Positions 23,770-37,198 of a stretch of 64,000 nucleotides of DNA are shown piece after piece. The stretch comes from Microstegium vimineum (lineage: Eukaryota > Streptophyta > Magnoliopsida > Poales > Poaceae). The translations under genes were made by a program, and so were the position numbers. The notes under the pieces were generated by a model. That model had not been told where the DNA came from and made no database searches. It was given only the letters and a program-made list of their open reading frames with translations. Within the stretch, counting starts at the first letter, position 1. Each line of letters opens with the position of its first letter. The DNA is taken from the NCBI GenBank assembly GCA_022036555.1, contig CM039122.1:2813043-2877042 (forward strand), read 5' to 3'.

Positions 23770-24010
23770 AGTAGTAGTACTCCTTCGGCCTTCCAACTTT
23801 CAAAAAACATTTCAAATTTAATCAAATTTAATTTATATGATAAGATAAGGATATTTATGATACTAAATAATTATTATTACAATCTTTATTAATTATATTT
23901 TTTTATAGTATACCTACTATTTGATTTGTGATTTCCTTTTATATATAAGTTAGGTCAAAACCTTAAATGCATGCTTTGACTCTAAGAATGTCGGAGTGAC
24001 GTGTATTTTA
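23770..24010. mobile_element. Degraded Stowaway-like MITE
   Basis: Begins CTCCTTCGGCCTTCCAAC and continues with AAATTTAATCAAATTTAA, ATTTATGATACTAAATAAT and TTTTTTATAGTATACCTAC, the order seen in Stowaway elements of grasses. The right terminus is not preserved. Confidence 0.5.
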
Positions 24011-24543
24011 GCGTGGAGCAAGTAGTAAATACACATAGTATACTCTCTCTTTTTTTCCCCTGAAAGATCAATATACATAGTATATATATACTAACTACAT
24101 GGTACAATATGCATGTTGTAACTTGTAAGTAAGAATATCAGGGGGGGTTAATTAGTGTTTATGAGTCCCAGCATAATGGTGATGGCCGGTCGGAGTTGGA
24201 TCGTATGGTCTCGCCCGGTGGGGTGGGGTGGGGTGGGAGTGGGACTACTGGAGTACTGGGGGGCAAGGGCAACGGAAGCTGACCTTAAAATGGCAATGGG
24301 GACCCGATCCCCGATTCCCCGCGGGGAATTCCTCCATTGGGATCGGGGATGGGAGAGATTTGCTCCCCACGAGGCTGCTAATGGAGGAAATTCCATCCCC
24401 ATCGGGGCTGGCGGGTTCGGGGACGTCACCCCTGTCCGCGTACTCGAAACCCGCTAAATATATGTTCACAATGCGGATCCACATGGAGGCCCATTTTCAT
24501 CATCCAGCATTCCAGCCCAACTAGCAGGGGAGTATATATCGCC

Positions 24544-25058
24544 ATGAGCTCCGACGGCGACAACGCAAGGTGAGCACTGACCACAACTTCTCAGATCTCT
24601 TTATTCCAGAAATCAATGTTGACCGGACCTTAATAATAGCTCTGTGAAGCTCTTAGTTACATGATTTCCATCGTTGCGTGCCTAACTAACCCACGTCCGG
24701 GGGTCCTTGCGAAGGGATGCCGCATCGGACGCCAATCGGACACCACCCGCAACGAGCGTTGTAGCCGCTATGCCTGCTGTCGCAGCCGTAACTGGTGTTG
24801 TGCAGCCTGTGATTGTTGCCTTTGCTGTTGTGCCAAGTGATGCGCATGCTATTGCCCCTGCTGGAGTTTGCTCCGGTTCTAAATCAAAGGTCAGCTGGCA
24901 GCTGCCCCAACCTCGTGTGAAAAGAATGGCTACCCTGTCGAAAAGTCGTCTTGCAGTCGAAGGAGCTCTGTCTGCTCCGCCAACTCCAGAACCTTCATCC
25001 TCCGGTGGCGGCGCTCGTCTAATAAAATCTATAGGGTTTGAATTGCTGCAGATTTTAT
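24544..25058 (+). pseudogene. Possible 5' exons of hAT transposase
   Basis: ATG at 24544 opens MSSDGDNAR followed by a GTGAGC donor-like site. A second open stretch at 24707-25058 encodes an Ala/Val-rich then Ser/Pro-rich segment ending in a stop. The connection to the BED-containing exon at 25140 is plausible but not provable by eye. Confidence 0.35.
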
Positions 25059-25139
25059 AGTAATCATATGATTTATGTATGCTGAACCTAAACGTGTGTG
25101 GTTTTATATTCAGGTTTACCATGAGATCGACGTCGGTCA

Positions 25140-27330
25140 GTGGAAGTAGCAGCCAACAAGAAATCAGAACAGCCCCGAACCCCACAAGCTGAGTCGGTTA
25201 ATGGTACCGAGCCAATACTAGTTGATGATGATGATGATGAAGAGACCGAGGATCAAGATTTTGGCACAAAGAGGGAGCTAAGATCTATTGTTTGGAAAGA
25301 TTTCAAGAAAGTGAAAGTATTTGGGGTGAAGTCAAGGCTCAATGCAATTGGTATCACAAGAAGCTTGGAGGGGGCAGCAGGAATGGGACTAGACATCTTC
25401 ATGACCATTTGAAAATATGCACATTGAAAAAGATCAAGTTGAATAATCAGAACAAAACTCTGTCTCAATCTGCCTTGAGGTTCAATTCCCAAGTGGGGGG
25501 GGGGGGAATATCTGTGGAGAATTATACATTTGATCCTGAAGTCGCTAGAAGAGAGCTTGCTGCCATGATTGTACTGCATGAGTACCCATTATCTATTATT
25601 GATCATGCTGGTTTTCGAAGGTTTGTGAGTGCACTTCAACCATTATTCAAGATAGTCACTCGAAACACTATCAGGTAATATTTGTGGCTAGTTTAGTACT
25701 TCAGTAGCACATTTCTGCATGTATTGAAATTACACTTTAGTTCTCTTATTCACACTTTTATTTCTGCATGTATAGGAAATATATTATGGATACATATGCT
25801 GAAGAAAAGAAGAAGACCTTAGAGTACATGGCTGGAACCAAGTCGAGAGTGGCCATAACCTCAGACATGTGGACTTCTGACAACCAAAGGAGGGGGTACA
25901 TGGCTATCACAACTCACTTTATCGATGATACATGGGTACTTAGAAACATTATAATGAGGTACTTGTTGTAAAATGAGATCAGTTCTTCCTGCCATAATTT
26001 TTTATTTAAGAAATGAACTTAATTCTTGCTGCCTCTATTTATTTGTAGGTTTATTTATGTGCCTGGACCGCACACAGCAGAAGTTATTAGTGAAGAGTTG
26101 TGAAGCATTGGTGGAATGGAATATTGATGAAAAGATATCAACTTTGACACTTGATAACTGCTCCACAAATGATAAGGTAATCCCGAGCTAATCAAGCAGA
26201 TAGGAAAGCCAAAACTGATGTTAGAAGGGAAATTGTTGCATATGCGTTGTGCTGCCCATATTCTCGACTTGATTGTGAAAGATGGTCTTGAGGTTATAAA
26301 GAGTTCAATGGCAAAAATACGTGATAGTGTTGCTTTTTGGACAGCCACACCTAAAAGAGTAGAGAAATTTGAAGAAATTGCTAAGCATGTCAGAGTTAAA
26401 ATTGAGCACAAGTTAGGCCTTGATTGCAAAACTAGGTGGAACTCTACCTACAGGATGCTTAGTATTGCTCTACCTTTGAAGGTTGTTTTCAACCGTGCAA
26501 CACGTGTTGAGAAACTCTTTGATTCTGCTCCTAGTGAGGAAGAATGGGCTTTTGCTAAAGAGGTAGTTGATAGGTTGAAGTTATTCAATGACATAACTGA
26601 TGTATTTTCTGGAACAAATTATGTGACAACCAATGTGCAACTGCTAAAAAATTGTGAGGTTAAAGAGCAAATGAAGCATTGGGCTGTATGTGGCAATCAG
26701 ATTATACAAGAAATGTCAGTAGAGATGATTGCAAAGTTTGACAAGTATTGGAAGGAAATTCAAGGACCTATGGGATTAGCCACCATTCTTGATCCTCGGT
26801 TTAAGGTTGATTTCCTCCTTGGGTTTATTGAGACACTCACTGGTGACTCAAGTGAGGATAGTGCAGAAAGAGTGAGTGATGTTACAAGCACTCTTTATGA
26901 TTTGATGAAGGAGTATGAAATGGATGATGAAGAAGATAACACAGAATCATCAACCCCTGCACTTGCAAATTCAGGTGTGTTGTTCACAATCAGTGCACGT
27001 GTTGCTACTAGAAGACCTGCAGCAGTTAGGTTCAAATCTGAGCTAGATAGATACTTAGAGGATGAGTTGGTCCCTATTCAAACAGAAAACTTTCAAATCC
27101 TTGATTGGTGGAAGGTGGCTGGGACACGTTATCCTGTATTGAGGAAGGTGGCAAGAGATATATATGCTATTCCAGTTAGCATAGTTGCATCAGAATCGAC
27201 ATTTAGCACTAGTGGAAGGGTTGTTAGTGAGCACCACAGCCGCCTCACTCCAGAAATATTAGAGGCCTTAATGTGTTCATAAAACTGGCTGCGAAACAAA
27301 TATCGAGGTTTATATGTTGTACCAATCATA
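25140..27330 (+). pseudogene. hAT transposase (RICESLEEPER-like), decayed
   Basis: Pieces in order: an acidic leader; a BED zinc finger (25265-25440) where the second Cys ligand appears as Tyr (AQCNWYHKKL); the N-terminal part of the RNase-H-like core with ITSDMWTSDNQRRGYM (25855-25900); a stretch YVPGPHTAEVIS to TLTLDNCSTND (26050-26175); then a long frame 26218-27282 with the rest of the core and the C-terminal dimerisation domain (ILDWWKVAGTRYPVLRKVAR and VASESTFSTSGR). Damage: a frameshift inside the BED finger near 25320, another near 26095, and TAA at 27280-27282 followed by NWLRNKYR in frame, so a late nonsense mutation removed the last residues. Typical sequence of the DAYSLEEPER/RICESLEEPER group; not a functional gene here. 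Confidence 0.88.
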
Positions 27331-28149
27331 AATTATCATTAATACATTTTCTTACTGCCATTGTTGCATGACCATTACAATTATTCCATAGGTGATGAAA
27401 AGGAGGAATCGGTAAGCTTTTGGAGCTATCTTGAGGAAATCCAAGATGGGATGGAGGTACTAAATGCAAAAATGATAACTAACCATGTATTGTTACTATG
27501 AAATACTTGAACAATTTGTATTTGTATATTCATTGTTGCATGTTGAATGCAGGGACTTACACTTCTGTGAGATGTGAAGTCTTTGACTACTTCTATGTAG
27601 ATTGGAGGATTGCTCACTGTTGTTTTGTGTTCTCACTTCTCACTTCTAGTTATTTAATTAGTGTGTTGTATCTTATGCCAATGTGCAAGTACTATCACTG
27701 CCACGAGCCCACGAGCTTGTAAACTTATGGCTATGCTTTTGTGCTACTGGTGGTGCTGCTGCTAAAGCAAGTGCCACTTGTGGCCTTACTCGAAGTTGTT
27801 GTATGCATTTGTGCTAGTTGCTTTGACTTGGATGGCTGAATGCCATGATCTGTGACTGAGACTGAGAAATTGAGAATGTGGCTGGCTGTATGCCATTATT
27901 ATTATGAAGTATGAATTTTGGATGGAAATTGATAATCGTATGTTAGTCATGCTTATTATTCTATTATTTTCAGTTGGATTATTGTCGGGTACTATTATTT
28001 TCAATTGAATTATTGTCGGGTACTATTATTTTTAGTTGGATTATTACGGGGATCACCATCGGGGAATTAGTCCCCACGGGGGGGCCCCGATTCACGGGGA
28101 TGGGGAAAGTTTCCGGGGGAATTCACCATTGCCATCTGGAAGCTGACCT

Positions 28150-29848
<1,699 letters not shown>

Positions 29849-30094
29849 CTCCCTCCGTCTCTGAAAAAATGAATTTTTGGGTTTGTCCTAAGTCAAATTT
29901 TTTGAACTTTGACCAAATTTATAGAATAAAGTATTAAAAGTTATGATATCAAACTAGTATCATTAGATTTATCTAAAAAAATATTTTTACATGGTGATCA
30001 TAGATGTTGTTATATTTTTCTATAAAGTTAGTCAACGTTAAAAAATTTTGATCGACACGGATTCTAAGAATCGATTTTTTCCGGGACGGAGGGG
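29849..30094. mobile_element. Stowaway MITE
   Basis: Starts CTCCCTCCGTCTCTG and ends CCGGGACGGAGGGG, with TA on both sides (29847-29848 and 30095-30096). About 246 bp and AT-rich. The termini are near the grass Stowaway consensus, so it is younger than the copy at 9399. Confidence 0.92.
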
Positions 30095-30096
30095 TA

Positions 30097-30952
30097 CATA
30101 TATAATAATAACAATAATATACTAAGGAGGGGGCCTTCTCGTCTTTGTAGAAGGATACTGCTTTTGATCACTATGATCACAGCCACTCTACTCTTCGTTT
30201 CAGACGACATCAGTGTAACGTGATTGCTACCCGCCCGCCCTGCCTTGGTTTGATCCCCCATCCCAACTCCCAAGGATCGGACGGACAGGGCACACACAAA
30301 CACTTCATCTAATCACTACTAGTAGAGATCGAGCTCATCCATTTATTTTATTTTATCCCCCCCCCCCCCACCCCCACCCCTGAAATGCAGTTTCATGACA
30401 CTTCTAATCTTCTTATCATATCATTGTTTTTTATTATTCGATTCGATCCTTGATTAGACATGTAAACCAAGTAAGAATATGTAATGACGACATATATAAT
30501 CCTTCATTTGTCTATGTTGTACGTGGAGTACTAAGAGGGCAGGGGTGAAGCGAAAAGGATCATCATCTCATCATGACAATGGCACTGCTGCCTAGCTACG
30601 TACGACTGCTTGTGGGTTAATGACGACCTTGCATCGTATCATCATCGCTTTATATATCACTTTTGTTATTGGTCCTTGAAAGGATACTCTATAGTTGAGA
30701 TCCTTTAATTCGGTTGGTTGGTGAATCAATAGGAGTACGTGTGTACTGATATATAGTTGAGAGCCACGCCAAAATCTTCATCTTGGCTCTGACGGTGTCC
30801 GAAGGAGTCTTGTCAAACGTGGTTTTAAGTAAAAATTAGTAGTAGTCGGAGTTAATTATGACTAATCCAAAACGACGTTTGCTCGATCCTCTAGAGAAGC
30901 CACTCAAGAGGAGTACGTACTGCGAGACAGACCCTAAACCTCAAAAGGCATT
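30097..30952. other. Non-coding DNA
   Basis: Nothing beyond a C run at 30357-30369 and short repeats is visible. No coding frame is supported. Confidence 0.45.
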
Positions 30953-30984
30953 CACTACGTCAAAATGGATTTTGCGCGGCATTG

Positions 30985-31165
30985 CAAAAATAGCCTTAGT
31001 GACGGACACCCTTCTTGCCCGATGCGGTTATTCCCTGCACCGGCCGCTTCGGCCGGCAGCTTAAGCGCCCGCTGCGGTTAACCATTTACCGCAGCGGGCG
31101 GCATAACGTGACCGCCACGATTAATGTGTTTACCGCAGCGGTCAAATAACAATGTCTGCAGCGGT
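30985..31165. repeat. Left subterminal repeats of CACTA
   Basis: At least five direct or inverted copies of GCCCGCTGCGGTTAA-like or TTACCGCAGCGG words, plus one CCGGCCGCTTCGGCCGG palindrome. Likely transposase-binding array. Confidence 0.75.
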
Positions 31166-31176
31166 TATTTCTTTCC

Positions 31177-31184
31177 TATATAAG
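31177..31184 (+). promoter_or_regulatory. TATA box of CACTA transposase
   Basis: TATATAAG directly after the left subterminal array, followed by a CTTCTTCTTCC-rich leader. Spacing to the first coding block (about 31.65 kb) leaves room for a leader intron. Confidence 0.6.
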
Positions 31185-31634
31185 CTACAGTTCGACCTTC
31201 TTCTTCCTCAAGTCTTCTCTCTTCCAAACTCGTGGGGGGAGAGGTTTTGCCCGATTTTTTAACCAAACCATTGGATTTTGGTTTTGAGTGTTGTTTTGGA
31301 GGAGGAGGACATCATAAGAGGTATTTAAAAGGTTTCCATGGTCTATTTTCTCTCTTTTCCTTGCTTTTTGATCTCTTTGGATGATCTAGATCTAGTTTCA
31401 TGGAGAAAGGAGAGAAAGCTTGTGTTTTTTTATATAGAATCATAATATTAGGTGACTAAAAGCTTTTAGAGGGCTCTTTTCTCTCTCTTTTTCCTTGCTT
31501 TTTGAGCTCTCTAGCTATAGATCTACATCTAGATTAGCTATATTAAGGGAGGAAAGAGAATAGTTTATGTCTTTTTTATCTAGTTTTATAATTTTATATG
31601 CCTAAAAGCTTATGTTGTTGATGTGTACGGTTTG

Positions 31635-34600
31635 CAGCCAATAGGATAGGTCAGAATGGATGTACAAGATTAGTAGGGTACTTGATCCGCAGTATCTCAG
31701 CGAAGTGAGAAAGTTTATTGCCGCTGCGAGAGCTCACCGTGGACCGATCGAAGCGGAGGACAATCGTGTGTCCGTGTTCTCACTGCAAGAATCTGACAGC
31801 CTTCACCAACAATGGCCAGGTGCAATCTCATTTGATTCGGTTTGGTTTCGTAGAGAATTACACAGTCTGGACTCAGCACGGCGAAAGTGTCGACCCCAGT
31901 GGTGGTGGTGCATCTGGAGTGAGCTCGGCATCGACGACGGCGCACCAAGAGCCACGAACGCCACACGTCTCATGTTCAGATACAACAACGACAACAATGA
32001 TTGTGATTATATCACGGTGGAGGATCTACTCGAGGACATGGAAGATGATCATGGTGGTCAGGAGGCCACCATGCAGGAACCCGAGGATGTGCAACTTTTT
32101 GATGATTTAGTGAAGCACATCGATGAGGACGACGTTGTGTATGGTTCCCTGAAGTGGTTGGAAAATTTCAGAGAGATGAAGCAGGCGTCACTTGATCCTC
32201 TGTATCCGGATGGTGGCGAATGTCCGAAAGAGTGCACTGTGCTCCGTTTTATCCTCCACATGTTTATGATGAAGGTCCAACATGGTTGGTCTGACAACAA
32301 CTTCAATGAGTTGTTAAGTTACCTTGCTACAACGTACCCAAAGGGTAACAAGTTTCCCGTGAATACTTATCGGGCAAAGAAGTTGATTCGTCCAGTGTCG
32401 ATGAAAGTTTGAATGTTCGATGCCTGCCCTAACCACTGCATCATGTATCAGCCGGGCACTAAGTATGAGATGATGACGAGTTGTCCGCACTGCAACGCAA
32501 GTCGTTACAAGAAGAATGTTGACTGTCGTGCGGATGCAAACGGCGACGAGTCGTTGCAAGGTGGTCCGAAGAAGAAGAAGGGGGGCAAGAAGAGCACTGC
32601 TGCAGAGAATCGCATCGCGACTCAGCAGGACGAGGAGGAAGAGGGCTACATGCAACGGAGAAGCCCGGCAATGTCGGTGTGGTATCTGCCTATGATCGAC
32701 CGCCTGCGTGCACTATTCGGGAACCCAGAGGATGCCAAGCTGATGTCGTGGCATGCATCAGATTACCGCAAGAAGGATGATGGCATGCTTCGGCACCCAT
32801 CTGATGGCCAATAGTGGAAAGATTTTGACAAGACATATCCGGAATTCGGCAACGAGTCAAGGAACATTCGGTTCGCGCTCAGTACTGACGGGATGAACCC
32901 TTTCGGTGAGCTTAGCAGCTCGCACAGCACTTGGCCCGTCATACTCACCATGTACAACCTACCCCCATTTGTGTCCGAAGCGCAGGTATCTCATACTGAC
33001 CATGCTGATCTCAGGACCAAGACAACCCGGGGTAACGATATTGATGTTTTCCTAGAACCGTTAATGGAGGAAATGCAGGATCTATTTGATGTTGGGGTCG
33101 AGATGACTGATGCGTACCGCAAGGAGAAGTTCACCCTAAGGGCCATCATATTTGTCACGATCATCGATTACCCTGGTCTCTTCTCACTATCAGGGCAGAT
33201 CAAAGGGAAAACTGGCTGCGTAAAGTGCATTGATGGGACATGCCACCATTACCTTAAGGCATCGTACAAGACAGTTTACATGAAGCATAGACGGTTCCTA
33301 AGCAAAAGTCACAGGTATAGAAGACTTGCTATGAATCAATACTTCGACAATCAGGTAGAGCTGGGTGAACCACCAGCGCAGACTTGCTGGGGTCCAAAGG
33401 TGTATGAGATGGTGAAGGATATGACTGCCATCGAGTTTGGCAAGAAGAAAAAGCCATTAGAGGAAGGGACAAAACAAACAAGAAAGCGAAAGCGGGTCAA
33501 CAAGACAAATGAGGAGGAGGAGGAGGAGGAGGAGGAGGAGGAAACATCAGTACATGTTCCTTTCAAGAAGAAGTCGATCTTCTTCGACTACTTGTCATAC
33601 TGGAAAACACTAAACACACCCCATGCTATCGATTGCATGCATCTCGAGAAGAATGTCTTCGAAAGCTACGATCGGTGTATTGCTCGACATCAAGTTCAAG
33701 ACGAAGGAAGGTCTCAAATCACGGATGGATCTTCTCCATTAGGGCATCAGGCATGACCTTCACCTGGGACCTCCTCATAATGGTAAAGTTGACATACCAG
33801 GTGCATCATATAGCCTAAGACGCGATGAGAAGATATCTATGCTCAACTTGTTGAGCGGTATCAAGGTACCGACCGATTTCTCCTCAAACATCAAGAGCCT
33901 CGTCTGCATGAAAGACCTCACAATGTCTGGCTTCAACTCACATGACTGCCACGTCATGCTGACGGTATTCCTTCCCATCGTTATCAGGGCTATCGGTCCA
34001 GAGTACGTGATCACTCGGATGTCGTACTTTTTTAACCGCATCACATAGAAGGTCATCAGCAAAGCTGAACTGGTTGACCTGAAGGAGTTCATCGTGGAAA
34101 CCCTTTGCCAGCTCGAGATGTGCTTTCCCCCTCTTTCTTTAACATTATGTCTTACCTAATGATGAACATGGTTGATCAGATCGAGCAACTGGGCCCGTGT
34201 ACCTGCACCAGATGTGGACATACGAGAGGTTCATGTCGACCCTGAATAGATATGTCCATAACCGTGCTTACCCAAAGGGCTCTATGATCAAGGCATACAC
34301 AACTGAGGAGTCCATCAACTGGTGTATGAGGTACATAAGGGATGGGAGGGCGATAGGATTGCATGTTCATCAGCACGAGGGTAGAACCTCCGGGAAGGGG
34401 TGCACAGGACGGCAAGTACGCACCGATATACCAGACAAAGATGTGGAAGAAGCTCATTACAACATCCTTCATCAGTTGGCATGCATGGACAAATATGTTG
34501 AAAAACACCTAGATGAGATTCGCGCCGCACATGACGGACAACGCACGGAGGAATGGGTCCAAAAACATCACAAGAGCAGTTTCATAGAGTGGCTTAAAGA

Positions 34601-35206
34601 GCAATGCATCCCACTGGAAGGAAGCCCTGATGAAGATACGAACACCGTTAAGAAGTTGATACAAGGGTTGTCCACTCAAGTTACGACTTGGCAAGGGTAC
34701 AACGTGAAGGGGTACAGGTTCCACATGAAAGACAAGGACAAGAAGAGCGCGTCACAGAATAGCGGTGTTCGATACGAAGGAGTCGACGGGGCCACAAACA
34801 AGAGGACACAATGCTATGGATAGGTTGGCGAAATATGGGAGCTTGACTATGGAAAAGACCTTCGCCTAGGTGTCTTTCGTGTTGACTGGGTTAACTCGAA
34901 AAGAGTTGTTGTCGACAGATTAGGGTTAACCACAGTGAACCTCAAAAGTACCAGATATAAAGATGATCAGTGGGTACTTGCTACAGACGTCGCGCAAGTG
35001 GCTTACTATATCTACCCAGAGGACACAAAGAAGCACGTGGTCGTGAACGAAAGGAGAGGATCGTGGGAGCTGATGGTGTCCAGAGTCCAGAACAATACAA
35101 CAACTACGAAGAGCTCCAACTTTTCACCGATCTACCCCAGAAGGTCAAGGCTGTTGAAGATCGTTGCAACAAGAGCGGTCTAAAGCCTGGGCCCGCCCGA
35201 TGGTGA
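31635..35206 (+). pseudogene. CACTA transposase (TNP2, DUF4218, DUF4216)
   Basis: Segments in order: a transposase-associated domain (31730-31880; CPCSHCKN, VQSHL, GFVENYTVW); an acidic spacer; the TNP2/Transposase_21 core from about 32260 to 33660 (VQHGWSDNNFNELL, CPNHCIMY, CPHCNASRY, DGMNPFG, WPVILTMYNLPP, GLFSLSGQIKGKTGC, DCMHLEKNVFES); a Glu-run insertion at 33511-33541; a DUF4218-like region (33840-34500; PEYVITRMSYFFNRIT, LHQMWTYERFM); and a DUF4216-like C-terminus (34830-35060). It would excise and insert CACTA elements. It is broken by TGA at 32410-32412, TAG at 32812-32814, TAG at 34047 and TAG near 34821, and by frame changes near 31900, 33665 and 34130 and again after about 35060. 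It is therefore dead but well recognisable. Confidence 0.9.
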
Positions 35207-35449
35207 GGTACGATCCGTGAAAGCGGCAGTACCAAAATGAGATGTAATAAAGTAGTGGACAAGTCATTTTTGTAACAAGCTAGTGGACAAGTATGAATAA
35301 ACTAGTAGACAAGCCATTTTTTAATTTACATCTCATATATGAATATACTTATATACTTGTATGAATATATATCAAGTATACTAAATTTATATCAAGTATA
35401 CTGAATGAACTGATGAAACTGAAAATTGAAATCAACTGAACAGATCTTG

Positions 35450-35640
35450 GTTAACCGCAGCGGACATTATAATCCGCCCGATGCGGTTAATATTTATCAC
35501 AGCGGGCATTATAAAGTGTCCGTTGTGGTTAATATTTTATCGCAGCGGGCGGCTTATAATGCCGCTGCGGTTAAGGTTTTCTATATATAGGGGGCGGGCC
35601 CCCGCGTGTCTTCTTCATCGCTGCGGTTAGGGTTATATTC
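35450..35640. repeat. Internal block of CACTA subterminal motifs
   Basis: Five or more CCGCTGCGGTTAA/TTAACCGCAGCGG-like words, then TATATATA (35582-35589), a GGGGGCGGGCCCCCG palindrome and another CTGCGGTTAGGG word. It copies the layout of the left end (motif array, then TATA box, then CTTCTTC leader) but lies inside the element. Confidence 0.75.
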
Positions 35641-35814
35641 TCCCGAAGGGCTGCCCAAGTCCAACGCCGCCGCCGCCGGTGCTCCTCCCCGCTCCCCGCT
35701 CTCCGCTTCGCTCCGCTCGGTGCTTGGTGCTCTCGGTGGTCCACTACACCTCGCCACCCTCTCCGGTGCTCCTCCTCTCCCCGACCGCCGGTGATTCAAG
35801 TCCTCTCCCGGCCT

Positions 35815-35950
35815 CGGTGCTCCTCCTCTCCTGGTGCTTGGTGCTCGCCTGGTGCTTGGTGCTTGGTGCTTGGTGCTGCCTTGGTGCTTGGTGCTCGGTG
35901 CGCGGTGCTTGGTGCTTGGTGCTCGGTGCTCGCCTGGTGCTCCTCTCCCT
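35815..35950. repeat. GGTGCTT heptamer tandem array
   Basis: About fifteen imperfect copies of GGTGCTTG or GGTGCTCG in 130 bp, continuous with a GC-rich leader-like stretch. It has no stop in several frames, so the long frames here are repeat artefacts. Confidence 0.85.
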
Positions 35951-37059
35951 CTGCTCCATCCCCTCGGTGATGCATGTGATTATTTTCTCTGTGATTATTT
36001 CCCTCTGTGATGCTGCCTGTGATGCTGTGAGATATGTCTGTGATGCACCGAGGATGTGACGAAATTTTATTTTTCACTGAGCATATGCCACTGAACTGAT
36101 GAAATGAAATGTTATTTTTAAGTCACTAAACTGATGAAACCTGATTTTCACTGAGAAGTGATGTTTTTTTCAATTTGGGAATGATGATGGCTATTTGAAT
36201 TCGTACACACTAAGCAAATGTGCAGTAGTAATATGATGTTATTGTGCTTCCTAAACGTGATGTTGAATTTTTTTATTTGTAAACTCTTGTTGGCGCAGGA
36301 GGAGCACCTTTAGGTGCGGCAGCCGCGCCATAATTGTTTACTAGAATCTTTGCTCTAATAAGTACACCTGCACATTGCAATGATGAAATTTTGTAATATG
36401 AACTGAGACCTAAGGCACTTTGCAATGATGTTGATTCTAAAAATCCAATATTGGGAACACTTTGTTGTTATCTTTCTTGGACACTTTGATTGTTTTGTTG
36501 TTCGATGATATAAAGAGGTGTAGTGAGACAATGTGACAACCGAGAGTTCTACAGTGTTTGTCATGACTCTCATGAAACCGTGGCTTACGTCCATACCTAA
36601 GCAAAAGCATAGTCATGTTGTGTTGATGGTTAGGTTGGACGTGTGCCACGGTTCCATGATTGTTATGATTTGAGTTTTCCTATCTATGGTAAGTAGAGTT
36701 GTCACATTAGTCGAGGATCAATGATCACCATAAGCGTTTCTAGCGGTTCTACCTGAGTTCGAGAAGTTTAGGAAGTGGGACACCATGCTCCGTCCACGGA
36801 TTACAAACACCAAGTGAAAATTTGAATTTAAAATGTAATCCTGTGTTTCTTTTGTGTATATGGTGGATGACAACAACTTATATGTGCTTGTGTATGGATA
36901 TTTGACTATGTGAATTTGAATCTGTGTATGGATGTTCAATATATATATATATGATATTTATCTCTGCTATGATTTATGTGAATTCTAGTTGTTGTATGAA
37001 ATCTGTAAATACTGCTCCAGATTCTAAAACTGCATTTTTATTTTTTTAATTAAAAAATT

Positions 37060-37175
37060 TAATTGTAGCGGACATTGTAACTTGCCCGCTACGGTTAATG
37101 CTTGATTAACCGTGGCCTTATCATCGCAGCGGACGACTTTGACCGCTGCGATAAACAGTTTTTGACCGTCACCGT
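37060..37175. repeat. Right subterminal repeats of CACTA
   Basis: Copies of TAGCGGACATTG, CCGCTACGGTTAAT, TCGCAGCGGACG and GACCGCTGCGATAA, variants of the left-end words in inverted arrangement, immediately inside the right terminus. Confidence 0.75.
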
Positions 37176-37198
37176 TAATAGGTTTTGACGTAGTGACT

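Larger units (their letters stand above)
24286..28137 (+). mobile_element. hAT transposon, BED-transposase type
   Basis: The ends read TAAAATGGCAATGG on the left and, on the opposite strand, AGATGGCAATGG on the right, followed on both sides by GGGGATCGG/CCCCGAT-rich sequence. A 12-bp direct repeat GGAAGCTGACCT flanks the element (24274-24285 and 28138-28149). That is longer than the 8 bp typical of hAT, so the exact ends may be offset or a few bases may match by chance. It carries the transposase pseudogene at 25140-27330 and GC-rich 5' sequence with a possible first exon at 24544. Confidence 0.85.
30953..37195 (+). mobile_element. CACTA (En/Spm) transposon, long form
   Basis: Left end CACTACGTCAAAAT; right end TTTTGACGTAGTG. 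The flanking triplets ATT (30950-30952) and ACT (37196-37198) differ by one base, so the 3-bp target duplication is imperfect. Both ends carry repeated GC-rich words of the form CCGCTGCGGTTAA and TACCGCAGCGG, the usual clustered TnpA-type binding sites. A plus-strand TNP2-family transposase pseudogene fills 31635-35206. The same words recur in the middle at 35450-35640. About 6.2 kb. Confidence 0.92.

Noticed and set aside
35606..36077. Possible protein with APSTKHQ repeats
   Set aside because: Artefact of the GGTGCTT array; open in several frames at once.
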